A stretch of DNA of 64,000 nt. It comes from Collybia mongolica (lineage: Eukaryota > Basidiomycota > Agaricomycetes > Agaricales > Clitocybaceae). How positions within the stretch are numbered: the stretch's first letter is position 1; every line of letters begins with the position of its first letter. Shown here one piece after another: positions 29,077-41,255 of this stretch. A model generated the notes under the pieces. That model saw only the letters and a program-made list of their open reading frames with translations, searched no databases and was not told the origin of the DNA. Location of the stretch: NCBI GenBank assembly GCA_013420905.1, contig JAAXNY010000004.1, positions 2,170,001-2,234,000 of the forward strand, in the 5' to 3' direction. Made by a program: the position numbers and the translations under genes.

Positions 29077-29938
29077 TCACCATCCCACATCGCCAGCAAT
29101 GTACTGTTCTATCGTTGCTCTTGTCTCCCCGCATTCTTTCCGTAGGATATATCGTTCGAGGTTATACATCTCGTACGAGTCCACTGCCAACCTCACCGCC
29201 TTGATATGGCAAGGCCGTGAGTTAGCTGTGATGGCGTGTTGGCGACTCTGCCATATGCAAGTTGCGAGATTAACACCTGTTGTCTCGTCGGGGACTCCGT
29301 ACCAATACATGATCAGCTGCAGATTAAAGTATCAACAGACGTAGATACAAAAATCTGTAAATTAAAAAAGAACTTACTCCACCATTACGAATGGCCTCTT
29401 CGTGGGCGAGTTTGTCAGCACGGTACAAAGCTGGGGGGGAGGGGGTCAACCGCGAGGTATGGGACGAGAATTATATGGACTAACGTCCACTGTCGCTGCC
29501 AGCCTTGCGTTTGCTGCGAAAAACGACAACATACCAATCTCGCCTTTCGTTCTCTGGTAGGATTAGTTCTGGCCAATTAAAAGCTTCCCCATAGTCGGTA
29601 CTTGCATAATTAGAATTGAGTGGTTTGAAATGGTGCAGTGCTTTGTGTAAAGATAAAGACGCAGGGTCTATATCTGGCAAGCGGGTTTCGGTGACCAAAG
29701 GTGGATTTTGTAAAGGAAGATTTTCTGATGGAAAACGTTCGGGGAGTTTAGAAAGTAGAGGGGGGAGGTATAGAATAGGTTCATGTGGGCCTGTTAGAGT
29801 CTTCGAATCAAAAGAAGGGAAACTGTGAGGGTCCCGCTGAGTACTGGTCAGCTCAGGAGTCGATGTCGAGGAAGTAAAGGGTTCAGGTTTCTTCATGACT
29901 CCATTCTGAGTAGGGTATGATATAGTAACGGTAGCCAT
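29077..29938 (-). CDS. UPF0643 family protein
   Basis: Small fungal protein of unknown function, UPF0643 family. Three exons: 29938 to about 29480 (MATVTISYPTQNGVMKKPEP; ends DWYVVVFRSKRKAGSDSG), a short exon around 29380-29430 (LYRADKLAHEEAIRNGG), and 29320-29077 (LIMYWYGVPDETTGVNLATC, then IWQSRQHAITANSRPCHI, ending AGDVGW). The conserved block of aromatic and Arg/His residues in the last exon is what identifies the family. No membrane segment or targeting signal. It faces the complex I subunit gene across a 352-bp divergent region. Confidence 0.75.
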
Positions 29939-30290
29939 GAGTACTGTTTTTTCCTGGCCGTACTGAAGTGGTTGAGTGGATGATGAATAAAGTAGTGAAA
30001 TTTATGCCATGGCGCGTCGGCGCGCGAGGATGGCGACATCCCGGATTGCGCAATTTTGCGATGTCGTTGAATTCAAAATACAATCCGTGGTGAAAGACCA
30101 CAATGGAAAGACTACATTATGTCCAGTGCGCGAAAGTACTGCCCAGAAAGTTCAGTTTTTTCCGTTTGGATGATTGAAGAGGACGCCATCAATGACAAGA
30201 GCGACTCGGATGCTTCAAATGATGGGGCCCGGGTTTGGCCGCAATCAAGCTGGACAAATAAACCAGTCATTAACCCCAACGGACACCACC
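29939..30290. promoter_or_regulatory. Divergent promoter region
   Basis: Between the UPF0643 gene (-) and the complex I 21.3 kDa subunit gene (+). No gene seen. Confidence 0.35.
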
Positions 30291-30985
30291 ATGGCGAGCA
30301 AAAAAGCGGCTGAGTCTACCCTCTATCATCTTAGTCCCCAGGGCTTTTGGAAGAAATTTCGTACGTCTAATTCTTCGTTTACCCATACACAAAAATACGA
30401 TACTCCAGAATATAGGCGAGGTGGTTGCAGTCAATCCGGAAATTTCCAGTGGTCTGCCCATTGCAGGCGTCAATCGACGCCCCCAGCCAGCTTCAAGACC
30501 AGAACTTTATAGCACCCCAGCCACTAAAGGTATGGGAACAGAATGTATTGTCACGGTGGCTTCGCTGACGGCGCATGCAGCATCGGACCCGGCACAAAAT
30601 CCGTACTGGAAACGTGATGTGCGGCGCGCTTACCCACAGCTCTCAGTCGTAACGCAATCGGAGCTTTCTTCTTTTTTAATTGAGCATTCTGGGGTTCAGA
30701 CGTGCGTGTGCTGATGGCGTATCCTGTCCAGGCGTGTGTTGAGCCACTTGTTTCTTTTTCAGGATCTCTGCCTCCACTCCGGACAACTCGAACGTGCCCG
30801 CAGCGCCTCAACCCACACTTGACCTATGTGAAGCTATAACCACGATCACTTCTGTGCAAAAGGTCTATTCAGATTTAAAACTCCCCCCTACCCTTCCTGT
30901 GCCACACAAACGCTGGATACCTGAGCGAGCTCCTGATGCACCTCATGATAAGCATGCTTATTTCCCTATGTCTCTGTATAGATGA
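30291..30985 (+). CDS. NADH:ubiquinone oxidoreductase 21.3 kDa-type subunit
   Basis: Accessory subunit of mitochondrial complex I, of the Neurospora 21.3 kDa type. The start at 30291 gives MASKKAAESTLYHLSPQGFW. Three introns follow. The joins restore KKFREVVAVNPEISSGLPIA, GVNRRPQPASRPELYSTPAT, then KASDPAQNPYWKRDVRRAYP and QLSVVTQSELSSFLIEHSG. The final exon (from about 30770) gives CEAITTITSVQKVYSDLKLP and ends YFPMSLYR-stop at 30983-30985. No cleavable presequence is obvious, as is usual for this subunit. Another complex I subunit is at 52743, not clustered with this one. Confidence 0.85.
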
Positions 30986-31268
30986 TAGTCTATTTTGGGG
31001 AAAGGCACTTCGACTGCACTATTCATTCGATCATTGAGTTGTGTTTAAGCATTTCCAATCATACAGAGTGCGCTCTTTTTCATTATGTTTTCTGTCATCG
31101 TCGGGGATTGGTCAAAGCATGTATCTTCTTCGTGAATTGCGTTGAGCGAAGAAAGAAAGGGTAACGAGGTGAACCGTATATGAGATGTATACCCGAAACG
31201 TTGTGACAAGTGACTTGATTAACTTTTTTATACATAACTGTCGAGTTCAACTACGGGTAAACAACGAA

Positions 31269-32816
31269 ATGTCTGCTCCACCACCATCCGCTGCCGCAGG
31301 CTCCTCTGCCGAGGCACAAGCTGCAGCATTCGCAGATGATCCAAGGTGAACTTCTGCCCAGCCCTTGACCTATTAGTGCCGCCTGCCGGATTGGCCCTCT
31401 CTTACGCAATGTGGTAGGATATATTTCTCCAAAACAGCCCAAGCATGGCGACTTGAGGAAGATGACGGAAATGAACTGGAATATGATGCCTCGAAGGGGT
31501 CGTGGATTCCCCTGGTCAGTCATCTGTAGTTTATAGTATGTTCCATTCACACCAAACATATCTAGGTCGATGAGGACCTTGTCAGACGGCAACAGGCTGC
31601 ATATTCCGTAGCGGGTGTCGATGAACAGGTCTGTCTCACCATGCCCAGACATCTTGTGCTAATATCTGAAAGACTATGAGACATAGACACCAGCCGCCCC
31701 GGTGCTGGCTCGAGAAAACAGAAAGCGGAAGGAACCTGAAGACTACACCTCTGCCACGCCAATCTCAGAAGCCGGCCCATCCATCAAACGGGGCAAGGGT
31801 GAAAAAAAGGAAAAACCGCATGGGGAGCGCAAGTCGAAGAATACTGCCGTTTATGTCACCAATCTCCCTGCAGATACTGAGCCGGATGAGCTCGTGGAGC
31901 GTTTCTCGAAGTGCGGTGTAATCGAGGAGGATGACGAGGGAGAACCAAAAGTTAAGATGTATGCAAAAGATGATGGGACATTTAGCGGAGAAGCTCTCGT
32001 GGTGTACTTCAAGGAAGACTCAGTATTACTGGCACTCAATATTCTCGACGATGCCGAGTTACGATTGGGCGACCCATCGACCATCATGAATGTCGTTAAA
32101 GCTGATTTTGGACACAAGGTATCTGGCACGACCCACGATTCGAAACCGCGGAAAACAATGGACAAGAAAAAGGCATCAAAGCGGATTGGAAAAATGCAAA
32201 AGTATGTAGAACCCACAATCATTTTCGGGATAGATAACCCATTGGTTATCCAGGAAACTTCTCGAATGGGATGATGAAGATGGCTTTGGTCCTATGATTG
32301 AGCCTGAGGATACCACAAACGTAAACCTCAAGAATAGCCGTGTAGTTGTCTTGAAGCACATGTTCACGCTCAAAGAACTCGAAGAGGATTCTTCGTTACT
32401 CTTGGATCTGAAGGAAGATGTTCGAGAGGAATGTGCTTCCCTTGGCGATGTTACAAATGTTGTGTTATACGATGTGCGTGTACGTTTGCAGCCTTTGGGT
32501 CACAGCTGATTGGTACTTTCGTTCCCAGAGAGAACAGGATGGGGTTATGACTGTTAAATTTCGTGATCCCGTCAGCGCCCAAGCTTGTATATTGGTTAGT
32601 TTATTCTATTAATCTAACCGTATCTTTTTGTGACATTATCCACGACAGAAAATGAATGGGAGATACTTTGCAGGACGGAGAATTGAGGCATCCCTGTTCA
32701 CGAGCAAACAAAAATTCCGGCGAACCGGAACCGGAGAGGAAGAAGGTGATAGTGATGAGGCGGAGAAGAAGCGCTTGGATGACTTCGCTCAATGGCTACT
32801 GACTGAAGGAGAGTAA
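31269..32816 (+). CDS. CUS2: Tat-SF1/Cus2-type U2 snRNP splicing factor (two RRMs)
   Basis: RNA-binding splicing factor related to human Tat-SF1 and yeast Cus2, which helps U2 snRNP act in prespliceosome assembly. The start at 31269 gives MSAPPPSAAAGSSAEAQAAA. A short N-terminal region contains a WRLEEDDGNELEYDASKGSW segment typical of this family. RRM1 begins NTAVYVTNLPADTEPDELVE (about 31850) and continues EALVVYFKEDSVLLALNILD. A Lys-rich linker leads to RRM2 (SRVVVLKHMFTLKELEED, about 32340; DGVMTVKFRDPVSAQACI; NGRYFAGRRIEASLF). The acidic end is AQWLLTEGE-stop at 32814-32816. At least four introns. Confidence 0.85.
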
Positions 32817-32885
32817 ACACTGGTGTCATCAGACTAGGTTAAATCTTTAATGCTCTATACGGTGTATCACAATATCTGCATTTCA

Positions 32886-35800
32886 TCACCACCACACACA
32901 TAGTGGCTTCTTGTTTATGATTTCCATACGCTAGTAGAGTTTAGAAGCAATATAAGCATCAGGAACAAGGCATTCAAGCTGGCACATACCTCCACGATGA
33001 CCGTATGCTTCTGTGATGTTTCTCCGGCCTGCATCCACTCTATCCCTCTTCCGCCAATGCTTGCTCGGCGGCTGGAGCGGGAAGACGGTAAACCTTCAAC
33101 ATAGGATGTAGATTTAGACATGGCTGCAAGATCCTCCTCCGCGACGGAACTTGCCGAGGACGAGACTTCATGGACCGTCGCAAGGGGGCTTCCTGGTGGG
33201 GAGAAGGGAGAAGTAGCTGTGTTCGAAGACGAAGCGTGGGCATTGACCACAACAGGTTGTGTAGGTTTGGGTGGGGGTGCCACGCCGACGTCGACCTCTT
33301 CTCCCTCCTGATCATCGACACCAAGTCTTTGCAAACTAGCTTCAACAGCATCAAGTCGTTCCAAATGTTCCAAGACAGTGACGCCCGTGGTCCCAGGGTG
33401 TATGCGTTGGAATTTGGCCGCAAATGGAATTGGCCTGGGAACCCCTGAAGCATCGGTAGAAGTCCGTCGCATGGGAGGGGGGAAGTCACTTCCAGAACTC
33501 TGACTCCTTGTCCGCCTTGGTAATGGTACGCTGCTGATAGAGGCCTTGGGAGATGCCATGGCTGGTCCTGCATTTGCCTCAAGGATTGCTTCTTCATCTA
33601 TTTCAAGTTCGTCGTCCCACACAAGGGCTTTCTTTCGCCGTGTCAATTCCAATGGTCCTAGAAAGTGTAAGCCTCTTCATGAAATACAAACGAGTCTGGT
33701 ACCTTCGTCCTATTCAATAGACGAGGAGATACAGTTAGAGGGGTCGGTGCTAGTGATTAAATGAATTACGTACGTGATGTTTGAGGGACTGAACAATATT
33801 CCATGCTTGTCCTGAAGGTTTCCAGATATGAATGTCGTGACAGAAAAAGAAAAAAAACTCCAACCTTTGATGACTGCCAATTGTCTCTGTAGGGATCATC
33901 AATAGAGCAGACTTCTCAGCAATTATTGAGGTTGACTTACACCAAACATCTTGGGATGGAAGTCTGGATCGATAGCGAAGAGTTTCTCAAGTTGATACGT
34001 AGTCTCCTCCCACCATGTCTTGGAGGTCAACAGAGGTAAAAAGTGATTGCGCGTCTTCTCGCTAAACGGCCGACCTATGACGCTGACTGGCAGATATAGC
34101 CAACCGTATGTGTACGATCGCCAGCCTTGCGGATGTTCGTGGGGGAATGAGAGTGAATTGTCAATTGCTGCAATGTGTATATGTGGTCCTCGGGTATAGT
34201 CCTGGGGAGTGGATGACTCTTGAGGTATTGGGGGTGAAACATATGGGGAGGGTGCTGTCATGCTGGGTGCACTAGACGATGCTTCCCTCCTAAGCTCGCT
34301 CATAACCGGCATTGCTAAGCGAACTGAACGTGAAGGTGCAACGTCAACAAGTGTCTTTTCATGATCACCCTCACAATACTTGATCATATAGTTGTCAGCA
34401 CCTCGATCGGTGTTCAGCATAAGATAATCTAAATGGCATACAATTTCGGGTCAGGATTTAGATAAGGCTAAATATGGACACACCCAAGATGACAAGTCTT
34501 GTGCGAATAGTTTTGAGCAACAGCAGGGCATTGAATTTGATGTGGATCTTACTTTTCTAGTTCTTCTCGGAAGCTTTTCTGTAAAGTTTTGCTCCAATAA
34601 AAAGGGCGTTGAGTATCGTTAGTTTCCGTGGCATCGAACATTACTCCATCATCTTCGTAGTCAACGTCATCGTAAACATCCTCAATTTCACCCGTGCTCC
34701 CGCAAACGATCTTTAATGTATTGAGGAATCGCTTCGAGACCCCACCTTGTCTATGACTTGAGTCGTCAAATGTATCGGATATAGCACGTCCTGGCCATGG
34801 ATGCTTTCTCAAAAAATCGGAAGCATCTTAAAGATAGATCAGATAGATTAGAAGACTCCTGGAGGGGCACTTGCCTTGGTACCCGTGCAAAAAAAATTGC
34901 ATACTGCCGATTTTCTCCGGAAGGACTTTCCCTTTCTTGGCTGCATTTCGGTCGAGCCAGTCGTAGAAAAACGCCTGTAGAACGAAATAAGAAAAGTACT
35001 ATTTTTTGAAGGTGTGGTTGATCCTCACCGGACTGGATAAAGACACCAGTTGAGTCGGTGGAACGATGTGAAGGGAAAGTCGATCATCTAAAAGAGAAGC
35101 GGCAGCTTCAGATATATAACTGGTATGCAAATCAAAATTACACCTCTTGTAACGACGACAAGAACATACCTTAGATTGGGGATGAGACAAGCGCGGCCGA
35201 ATGGGATGATCCATCGAAACTGTCGATGAATCCATTTTGTTGTCTGGGAGCGGAATCACAAATCGTCCAAAAATGGATCCATTAACACAATTTTACCTTT
35301 GGATTGAGCCTTCCGTAGGGTTCTTCATCCTTGGGTTTGAAAACACTATATGGAATATATTAATTCCTCGATGTATTGATGGAAATAATACCCACGCAAC
35401 AGTTTGAACCCGGCTATCGTTCCTCGTACGTGCAAAATACGAGCCCGAAGAGCCCTTGGCGATCATTTTCGGGTGTACTCCCTCTGCAATTGCATCCTTT
35501 ACCGACTGTACTATACTTTGGGCCTTTCAGGAAGTAAGAAGCGAAATCAACCAGAAGGGCTCACGTGTCGAATTGGGCCTGCGTCATGGGTGGTTTGTGG
35601 TCCAAGGTTCTGATCTAGAGCAGAAAGGCGTAAACTCTGACAACGATTAAGCTCGAGATTGGAATTCTCACAATCGCTCCTGAAACTTCCGGAATGATAA
35701 CGGTTGGCTCAAAAACACTATGCCAGATTGGTTTCCTCGAGTAAGTCGCAACCTTCTTCTTCCGCTTCACTTTCTGTGCTATTGACTCCGTCCAACTTCA

Positions 35801-36039
35801 CACATTATAAGTTGAGGAGAAACTGAAAGGAGTATAGTGACTTGCCGTTTGAAAGCATTGTCTAACTTAGTGAGATCAATGGTTCCACTGCCAGGGCGTC
35901 CTGGTGGATGAAGGCCACGTGTCCTGGTCATTGGACGGCTAGACGAGGCATGGTTGCTCTCTCCTACGTCTTCTTCCTCGTCACCCTCATCAATAGACTG
36001 GGCAATAGGCAGATAGCCCGCGGGTGAACGAGCGGACAT
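32886..36039 (-). CDS. LSB6: Type II phosphatidylinositol 4-kinase
   Basis: Makes PI4P from phosphatidylinositol on Golgi/endosome/vacuole membranes. The start at 36039 gives MSARSPAGYLPIAQSIDEGD. Exons supply the kinase N-lobe (AIAEGVHPKMIAKGSSGSYF; VFKPKDEEPYGRLNPK), then ACLIPNLSYISEAAASLLDD, HIVPPTQLVSLSSPVF, and the catalytic part ILDYLMLNTDRGADNYMIKY. The conserved C-lobe is IAAIDNSLSFPHEHPQGWRS followed by YTYGWLYLPVSVIGRPFSEK. A Ser/Pro-rich tail follows. The last intron keeps the frame open to 32915, but splicing to CGTATGGAAATC gives a better end, VIVERMEIINKKPLCVWW-stop, at 32886-32888. The Cys cluster that is palmitoylated in animal enzymes is replaced by FRWIIPFGRACLIP. Confidence 0.85.
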
Positions 36040-36735
36040 TATAATAAATGGTCTGGGTTGGAAGAAGAGTTGACGCCAATAATGATCGGTGCTGTCTCCG
36101 TTTCGAGCTATAGTCACGGTCACGCAGACAAAGGTTGCCTTAACTCCTTAACTCGGGGATACATGATCAGTTGACCCAATAGCTCACCCCTCAATCCTAT
36201 ATCTGCCTTTTGCGCATGAAAATCAACGGCGGGAATCTGGTGGACACTCTTTCCTTGCACATCAAGTGATCAACAAGCATGTCCAACGAGGCTCAAAACA
36301 AAAAAAACAAAAAACAAAAAAGCAAAAAAGCAAAAAAAGGTCCATCTCTCCAAACAGTCGAAATTGTGCGATCATATATTATATGATCAGTGCATCACAA
36401 GCCCACCCACACCGCGATGAGCTACATTAATACTCTTCGCTGAAAGTCGTACACCCGTACACGCATAAGCTCCGAAACTTCTCCTTGACATCTTGCCAAG
36501 GATTCCCCACATGCTGCTCGTAGAATATACCCCAGAGATGGACTTAATCAGTCTCTTTGGTATTGGCTTATCCTTCCCCCCATAACGCGACCGCGTGCTT
36601 TGGTTCCTGATATATAAAATACCAAGCGACTTCCTCGAACGAAGGGCTATATAATCTGGAGTGCGGGCGGAAAGACAGATCAGGTCGCAGGTTGTACACT
36701 CTCTCGGACGACAACCGTTAGCCTCTAAGGCCGCC
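36040..36735. promoter_or_regulatory. Divergent intergenic region with TATA-like box
   Basis: Between PI4-kinase (-) and lipase (+). A TATA-like TATATAAAAT lies at 36611-36620, about 116 bp before the lipase ATG. It also holds an A-rich low-complexity tract (36295-36338). No gene seen. Confidence 0.4.
36295..36338. repeat. A-rich low-complexity tract
   Basis: Runs of A broken by single C or GC (aaaaaagcaaaaaagcaaa type). Probably a slippage-prone microsatellite. Confidence 0.85.
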
Positions 36736-38149
36736 ATGCATCTTTCCTTTTCCTTCGCTGTGTGTATATGCGCTCTATTGGCTCTAAGCCCACTAGCCTC
36801 TTTGGCATTTCCCTTGCTGGAGTCGCGTGCAAACGGAATTTCTCAATCTATCTTTGACGATCTGGTCCGGTACACCAAGTATTCCTCTGCGGTTTACCAG
36901 TGGATTTGCCCAAACCCTGTTGGAAACACTCTAGTGGCTAAGGTGGACACTATGGCGTCACGATTCCTTGACGCGGATGCTCATGTGGCCTTGACCAGTT
37001 TTCGAACTCAGGAACCCAGGGCTTTGTTGTACGAGACGACGGACGCAAAGAAATCGTAGTAGCATTCCGCGGATCTTTGGAGGTGATCGATGCTTTGGTT
37101 GGTGTGTACCCGGACCAGTCACACTCTTCGCTACACCTCACTTTCATCATCAATAGACCTTCAAATAATCATGCGACCTCTGAAGTCCACAGGCGTTACG
37201 GGAGTTGGGGACGCTTATGTTCACTCTGGATTCTTGTTCGCATACAACGTGGTTTCGAATGATGTCCTTAATGTCGTTAGGTCCCAGCTGGCGGCATACC
37301 TTGGTTACTCTGTCGTCGTTACTGGTGAAGTTCAGGTTTACTCTATATATACAAGCCGTTCACGGTTATATAGGTCATTCCCTTGGTGGTTCCGTTGCCT
37401 CGATAGCTGCTTTGTCCATTCATGCTGCTCACCCGTCTGTACCAATCAAGCTGTACACATATGGCAAGTTACACCAATTTCTATACGTTCACCAGTGTTC
37501 TTTATTTTGCCTGCTTGATTTTTTGAATTGCAGGACAACCCAGAACTGGAAATGCTGCCTTCGCATCCCTCGTTGAGTCTAGAATAGGGATCAACAATAT
37601 CTACCGAGGTGCGTCCAACGCATAATAAAAAAAACGCACGCATCTGATATTCTTGTAGCGGTCCATACCCACGGTCGGCTCTGCGTATATATATTATTAT
37701 TCACGGAGAGCTTATTATAACTGAGACAGACGGTGTCCCCACGATTCTCTTCAAGATCTTTGGATATCGCCATTTGTATGTCCTGACTATCAACCTGCTT
37801 TAGAATACCTTTAGAATCTGCCCTCCATAGTGCGACTGAGTACTGGAATTATCAAGACCCGGGTATTATATGACTCCCATATATGAACGACCTTTACTAA
37901 ATCAGTATTTCTGCCAATCTAGCCACGCCCACCAATGTGAAGAAATGTTCGGGTGGGGACGACCCCTCTTGTAGTGACTCTATATGTAAGCATATAGTGT
38001 TTTCATTAGTTTATTGTATTGACTGCGAAATCAAGTTTCAGGCGGCATCAACATCCCCCATGTATCTTACTTCGGGCAAGGTCAGCCATCTCGTTGAATG
38101 CATGCGTGGTTATATCTCATACTGCTCATACTGGCAGCCATGGCTTTGA
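36736..38149 (+). CDS. Secreted class 3 lipase / feruloyl esterase-like hydrolase
   Basis: Alpha/beta hydrolase of the fungal lipase class 3 family. The start at 36736 gives the signal peptide MHLSFSFAVCICALLALSPL. Many short exons follow: FDDLVRYTKYSSAVYQWICP, GFVVRDDGRKEIVVAFRGS, VGDAYVHSGFLFAYNVVSND, the Ser elbow TGHSLGGSVASIAALSIHAA, YGQPRTGNAAFASLVESRIG, the Asp-containing DGVPTILFKIFGYRH, EYWNYQDP, and CGGINIPHVSYFGQAMAL-stop at 38147-38149. GHSLGG carries the catalytic Ser. The intron after KLYTYG begins with GC (ATG|GCAAGT), a non-canonical GC-AG intron. Lipase versus feruloyl esterase cannot be told from sequence alone. Confidence 0.85.
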
Positions 38150-38357
38150 ATCCTCTTCTGTGCCTGTGATGTCTTTTGAAACGCACTTTGTAAAATTATG
38201 ACATAACATATCAATTACGACCATTAACGTGCCCTATACTTTTTCGTGTCCAAAGCACTTTCCCTGAACCATCTCATTGTGGGCCTCCCGAAAAATTACA
38301 AAGTGGATCCAGGTAAGTACCGAAAGATAAGAGTTAGATCACAACACGATGGTCGAA

Positions 38358-40799
38358 TTAGTCATCGGATTCAGGAAGCCAAACAGGTTCACCTTCGTCC
38401 TTCTCATCATTCGTGGTATAACCTTCTCCTTCACCCTCACTGCTCAAGGCTGCCCATTCACCGCCAACCACAATGTGACCCAGAGTTGGTACTTTCGCTC
38501 CCCGTTTCTTCAAAAAGTCAATGACCTCGCGGACTTCTCTCCATCCTTCAGGCCGGGGCTCACTTTCACCCTCGGTCTCGATCCTGGGTGCTTCTGACTG
38601 GAATAACCCTCCGTATATCTTTGCAAGATGAGTGCTTGCTTTTAATCGCTTTGAGCTGGCGCTAGCAGGTCGGTCCAACTGATCAAAGAATTCGGCAAGA
38701 GCCTTGATCGCTTCCACACGCGCCCTTAACACATGACGCACAAGCCTTCTTGATGGTGGGCGGCATTTGGGGCATGGCTTAACGGCTGGCTCAGCAGATA
38801 GTACCTTAATTATAGGTGTTTGGTGGTCGGATGAAGGTGAATCGGTTGCAGATGAATGAGGGTTAGGCGCAGAATCCGAACCGGATGTTCTTGGTCGATC
38901 TATCCACGGATTCTCTGGAGGTGTATATGGTGTTGTATACTGGGAAAGTGCAGCAAGAGAGAGATCCCACCGCTTGGGCACCCATACTCCTACTAAGACT
39001 CTCCAAGCCGCGATGATTCGTTTTGCCCTGTGCATCATATCAACGGTGAAAGGCGAACTATGATTGTGGTATTTACCGCTCATAATTTTCTGCACATAGA
39101 AGGATGAATGTTGAGCATATCGAGAAACGAAAAAGAGCTTACGGTCAACCATTTTGGTATGATAAACAGCAAACATATAAACTGTGCCAACCGCTATCAG
39201 AGCGCTGATCAGAGTGTACCCTAATAAGGCCCAGAGGAAAAAGAATGAAGCCGTATACACTAGAAGTAACGAAAGCAATCCAAAGGCCACTTTATTCTGA
39301 GCTTGAGTTTCTTCTTCATGTTCTACCAGTCTTGCTCCTATACGACCCATAACATAAGCAGGCAGATGTATGATGAGGGGAATGACGAAAAAAGGCAAGG
39401 GGATTAAAGCCGAAAAGGTGTCACGAATGAGGATCAGGATGGTAAACAGTCGTCCTGGGACAGTTGCTGGCATGTTAGGGTCCAGAGTTCGAGGTAGTGG
39501 GAGAGTCGACAAAACCGAGTTTGTGAGGTGGGATGACTGGAGCAGTGAATAGTATTCAAGAAGAGACCGTTTAGCGGAGTTGCAATTCGGCGTAACATCG
39601 GGAGTGGAGAAAATGTCTACGAGACTATTTGGATGTAAATTAAATCAAAATCAAAAGAGCGGTATGAGAACATACGTTTGAGAAATGTCCACAAATTCAT
39701 CAAGGTTAATGGACTTGTTGCCCTCCCACAATAAATCCCGTGTCATGCGTGCAGCATATAGTGTATCCCTAGAGACGTAAGAGGTGAGTTGGTAAGTTGA
39801 GTCAAACTTTCGTTGATGAACTGACCAATCAGGCGCATTGATAGTTGCCTCTAATAGTTCACTTTCGATGGCACGGGTGAGCCGCTTCACTGCTGCACGA
39901 GATGCTCCTTCGGCGTCTGAGAAAAATTGTTCCTTATAGGGGTCCATGGAGATAGGGCGGCCAAATCTGAGATGTCATGAACGTTTATATCGGCTGTTTA
40001 TACTTAGTCATACTCACTCCATTATGACCTAAGTTAGCGACATGTCAGTAGTGAAATTGAAATTGAATAACCACACCTACCTCGCTCCTATACTTCGATT
40101 TATTGGTATACACGATTGAGGCAGGAACAATCACAACATCCTGGTTAGGAGCAATTCCAGAGTTGGCCTTGAGCCACTTGGCATACTCTAAGGATGCCCA
40201 TGCTGCGCCGTCCTTGACTTGCATTATTCTTGGTTCCGTGTAGCTTGTTCCTTCAGGGAAAAGCGCAACTGCCTGACCTTTGGATAGCGCCTCAAAAGTA
40301 CCCTTAAATAAGACTTGTCGGTCTTTAGATTTACGGTCGACAGGAATATTCCCGGAAGAGAAAAGGATATATCGGATGATTGGGTTGGCAAATAGGCTCG
40401 CTTTTTGGGAGTGTTAAGCATGGACATGAGGATAAAGAGGTGCTTCATGATACCTTTGCTCCAGTAGTTTAGCATTCTACGATGAGGGAAAGCAACAGCT
40501 GTCGTATGTATTGAGCAAATCACTTGTGATGAGCTAACGCGTTCACACACAGAGAATGACTGGGTCCAGCATCATGTTATGGTGTGTAGCCGTTCTAAGA
40601 TGCAGTTGAGTCAATCCTGCAGCAGCAGAAAACATGAAACAAGTGCGCACACTATTATTGGGCCATCTCGAGGTACATTCTCCCCTCCTATTACGTGGAC
40701 CTCGTTAAAGAACGACGACAGCGCCCAACTTGAAATTTGACGTATCAACCTGTGCAAAACCTTGGGATCGGACGACATGGCTATGTTGCTGGAGTCCAC
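38358..40799 (-). CDS. Glycerol-3-phosphate / DHAP acyltransferase (Gpt2/Sct1-like)
   Basis: First acyltransferase of glycerolipid synthesis, an ER membrane protein. It starts MDSSNIAMSSDPKVLHRLIR at 40799; a second ATG eight codons on is possible. The HX4D motif is THHNMMLDPVILC (about 40580). Next are FPHRRMLNYWSKASLFANPI, the third motif ALFPEGTSYTEPRIMQ (about 40250), and VVIVPASIVYTNKSKYRS. The PISMDPYKEQFF segment (about 39950) continues the family. The last large exon (from about 39600) holds three or more hydrophobic segments (LFTILILIRDTFSALIPLPF; VAFGLLSLLLVYTASFFFLW; YTLISALIAVGTVYMFAVY). The long acidic cytosolic tail ends LPESDD-stop at 38358-38360. Confidence 0.88.
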
Positions 40800-41255
40800 A
40801 GTGTTTGTATCGAGAGCCCTAAAAGTAACTAGTATTGTCGCAGTCCACTAGAGAGGTTCAAATATGATCGACTCGCCCGACCAGCTTGTCACGGTCCAAG
40901 AAGTGAAATCCAGGGACCCGCGATAATAAGGAAACACGTGACAGATTATATCAGCAATAGAAACTGCATCTCCGTTAGTACTTCAGCGGTTAACATGCAC
41001 ACAGGACACTTCCCTCTCCAGTTTAAGGCTTGAAGAACATCGGAGTTTCTTAAGGAGATGATAAGTCGCAGAAGCCCATAAATCGTCATTTTATGAGCTT
41101 CTAATCTCACACAGGACAAAACTATACTTATTGTGGTTTGCGGAGGATGCACCAGACAAGCAACAGCAAGCCAAGCCAAACACCTCGTTGATGTTGTCGT
41201 GTCAGGTTTCTTTGGACTCGGAAGTGCCCAACTGTGTTGAAATATCGCGCCGCTA
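40800..41255. promoter_or_regulatory. Divergent promoter region
   Basis: Between the acyltransferase (-) and SPC3 (+) genes. Short frames only; no gene seen. Confidence 0.35.
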
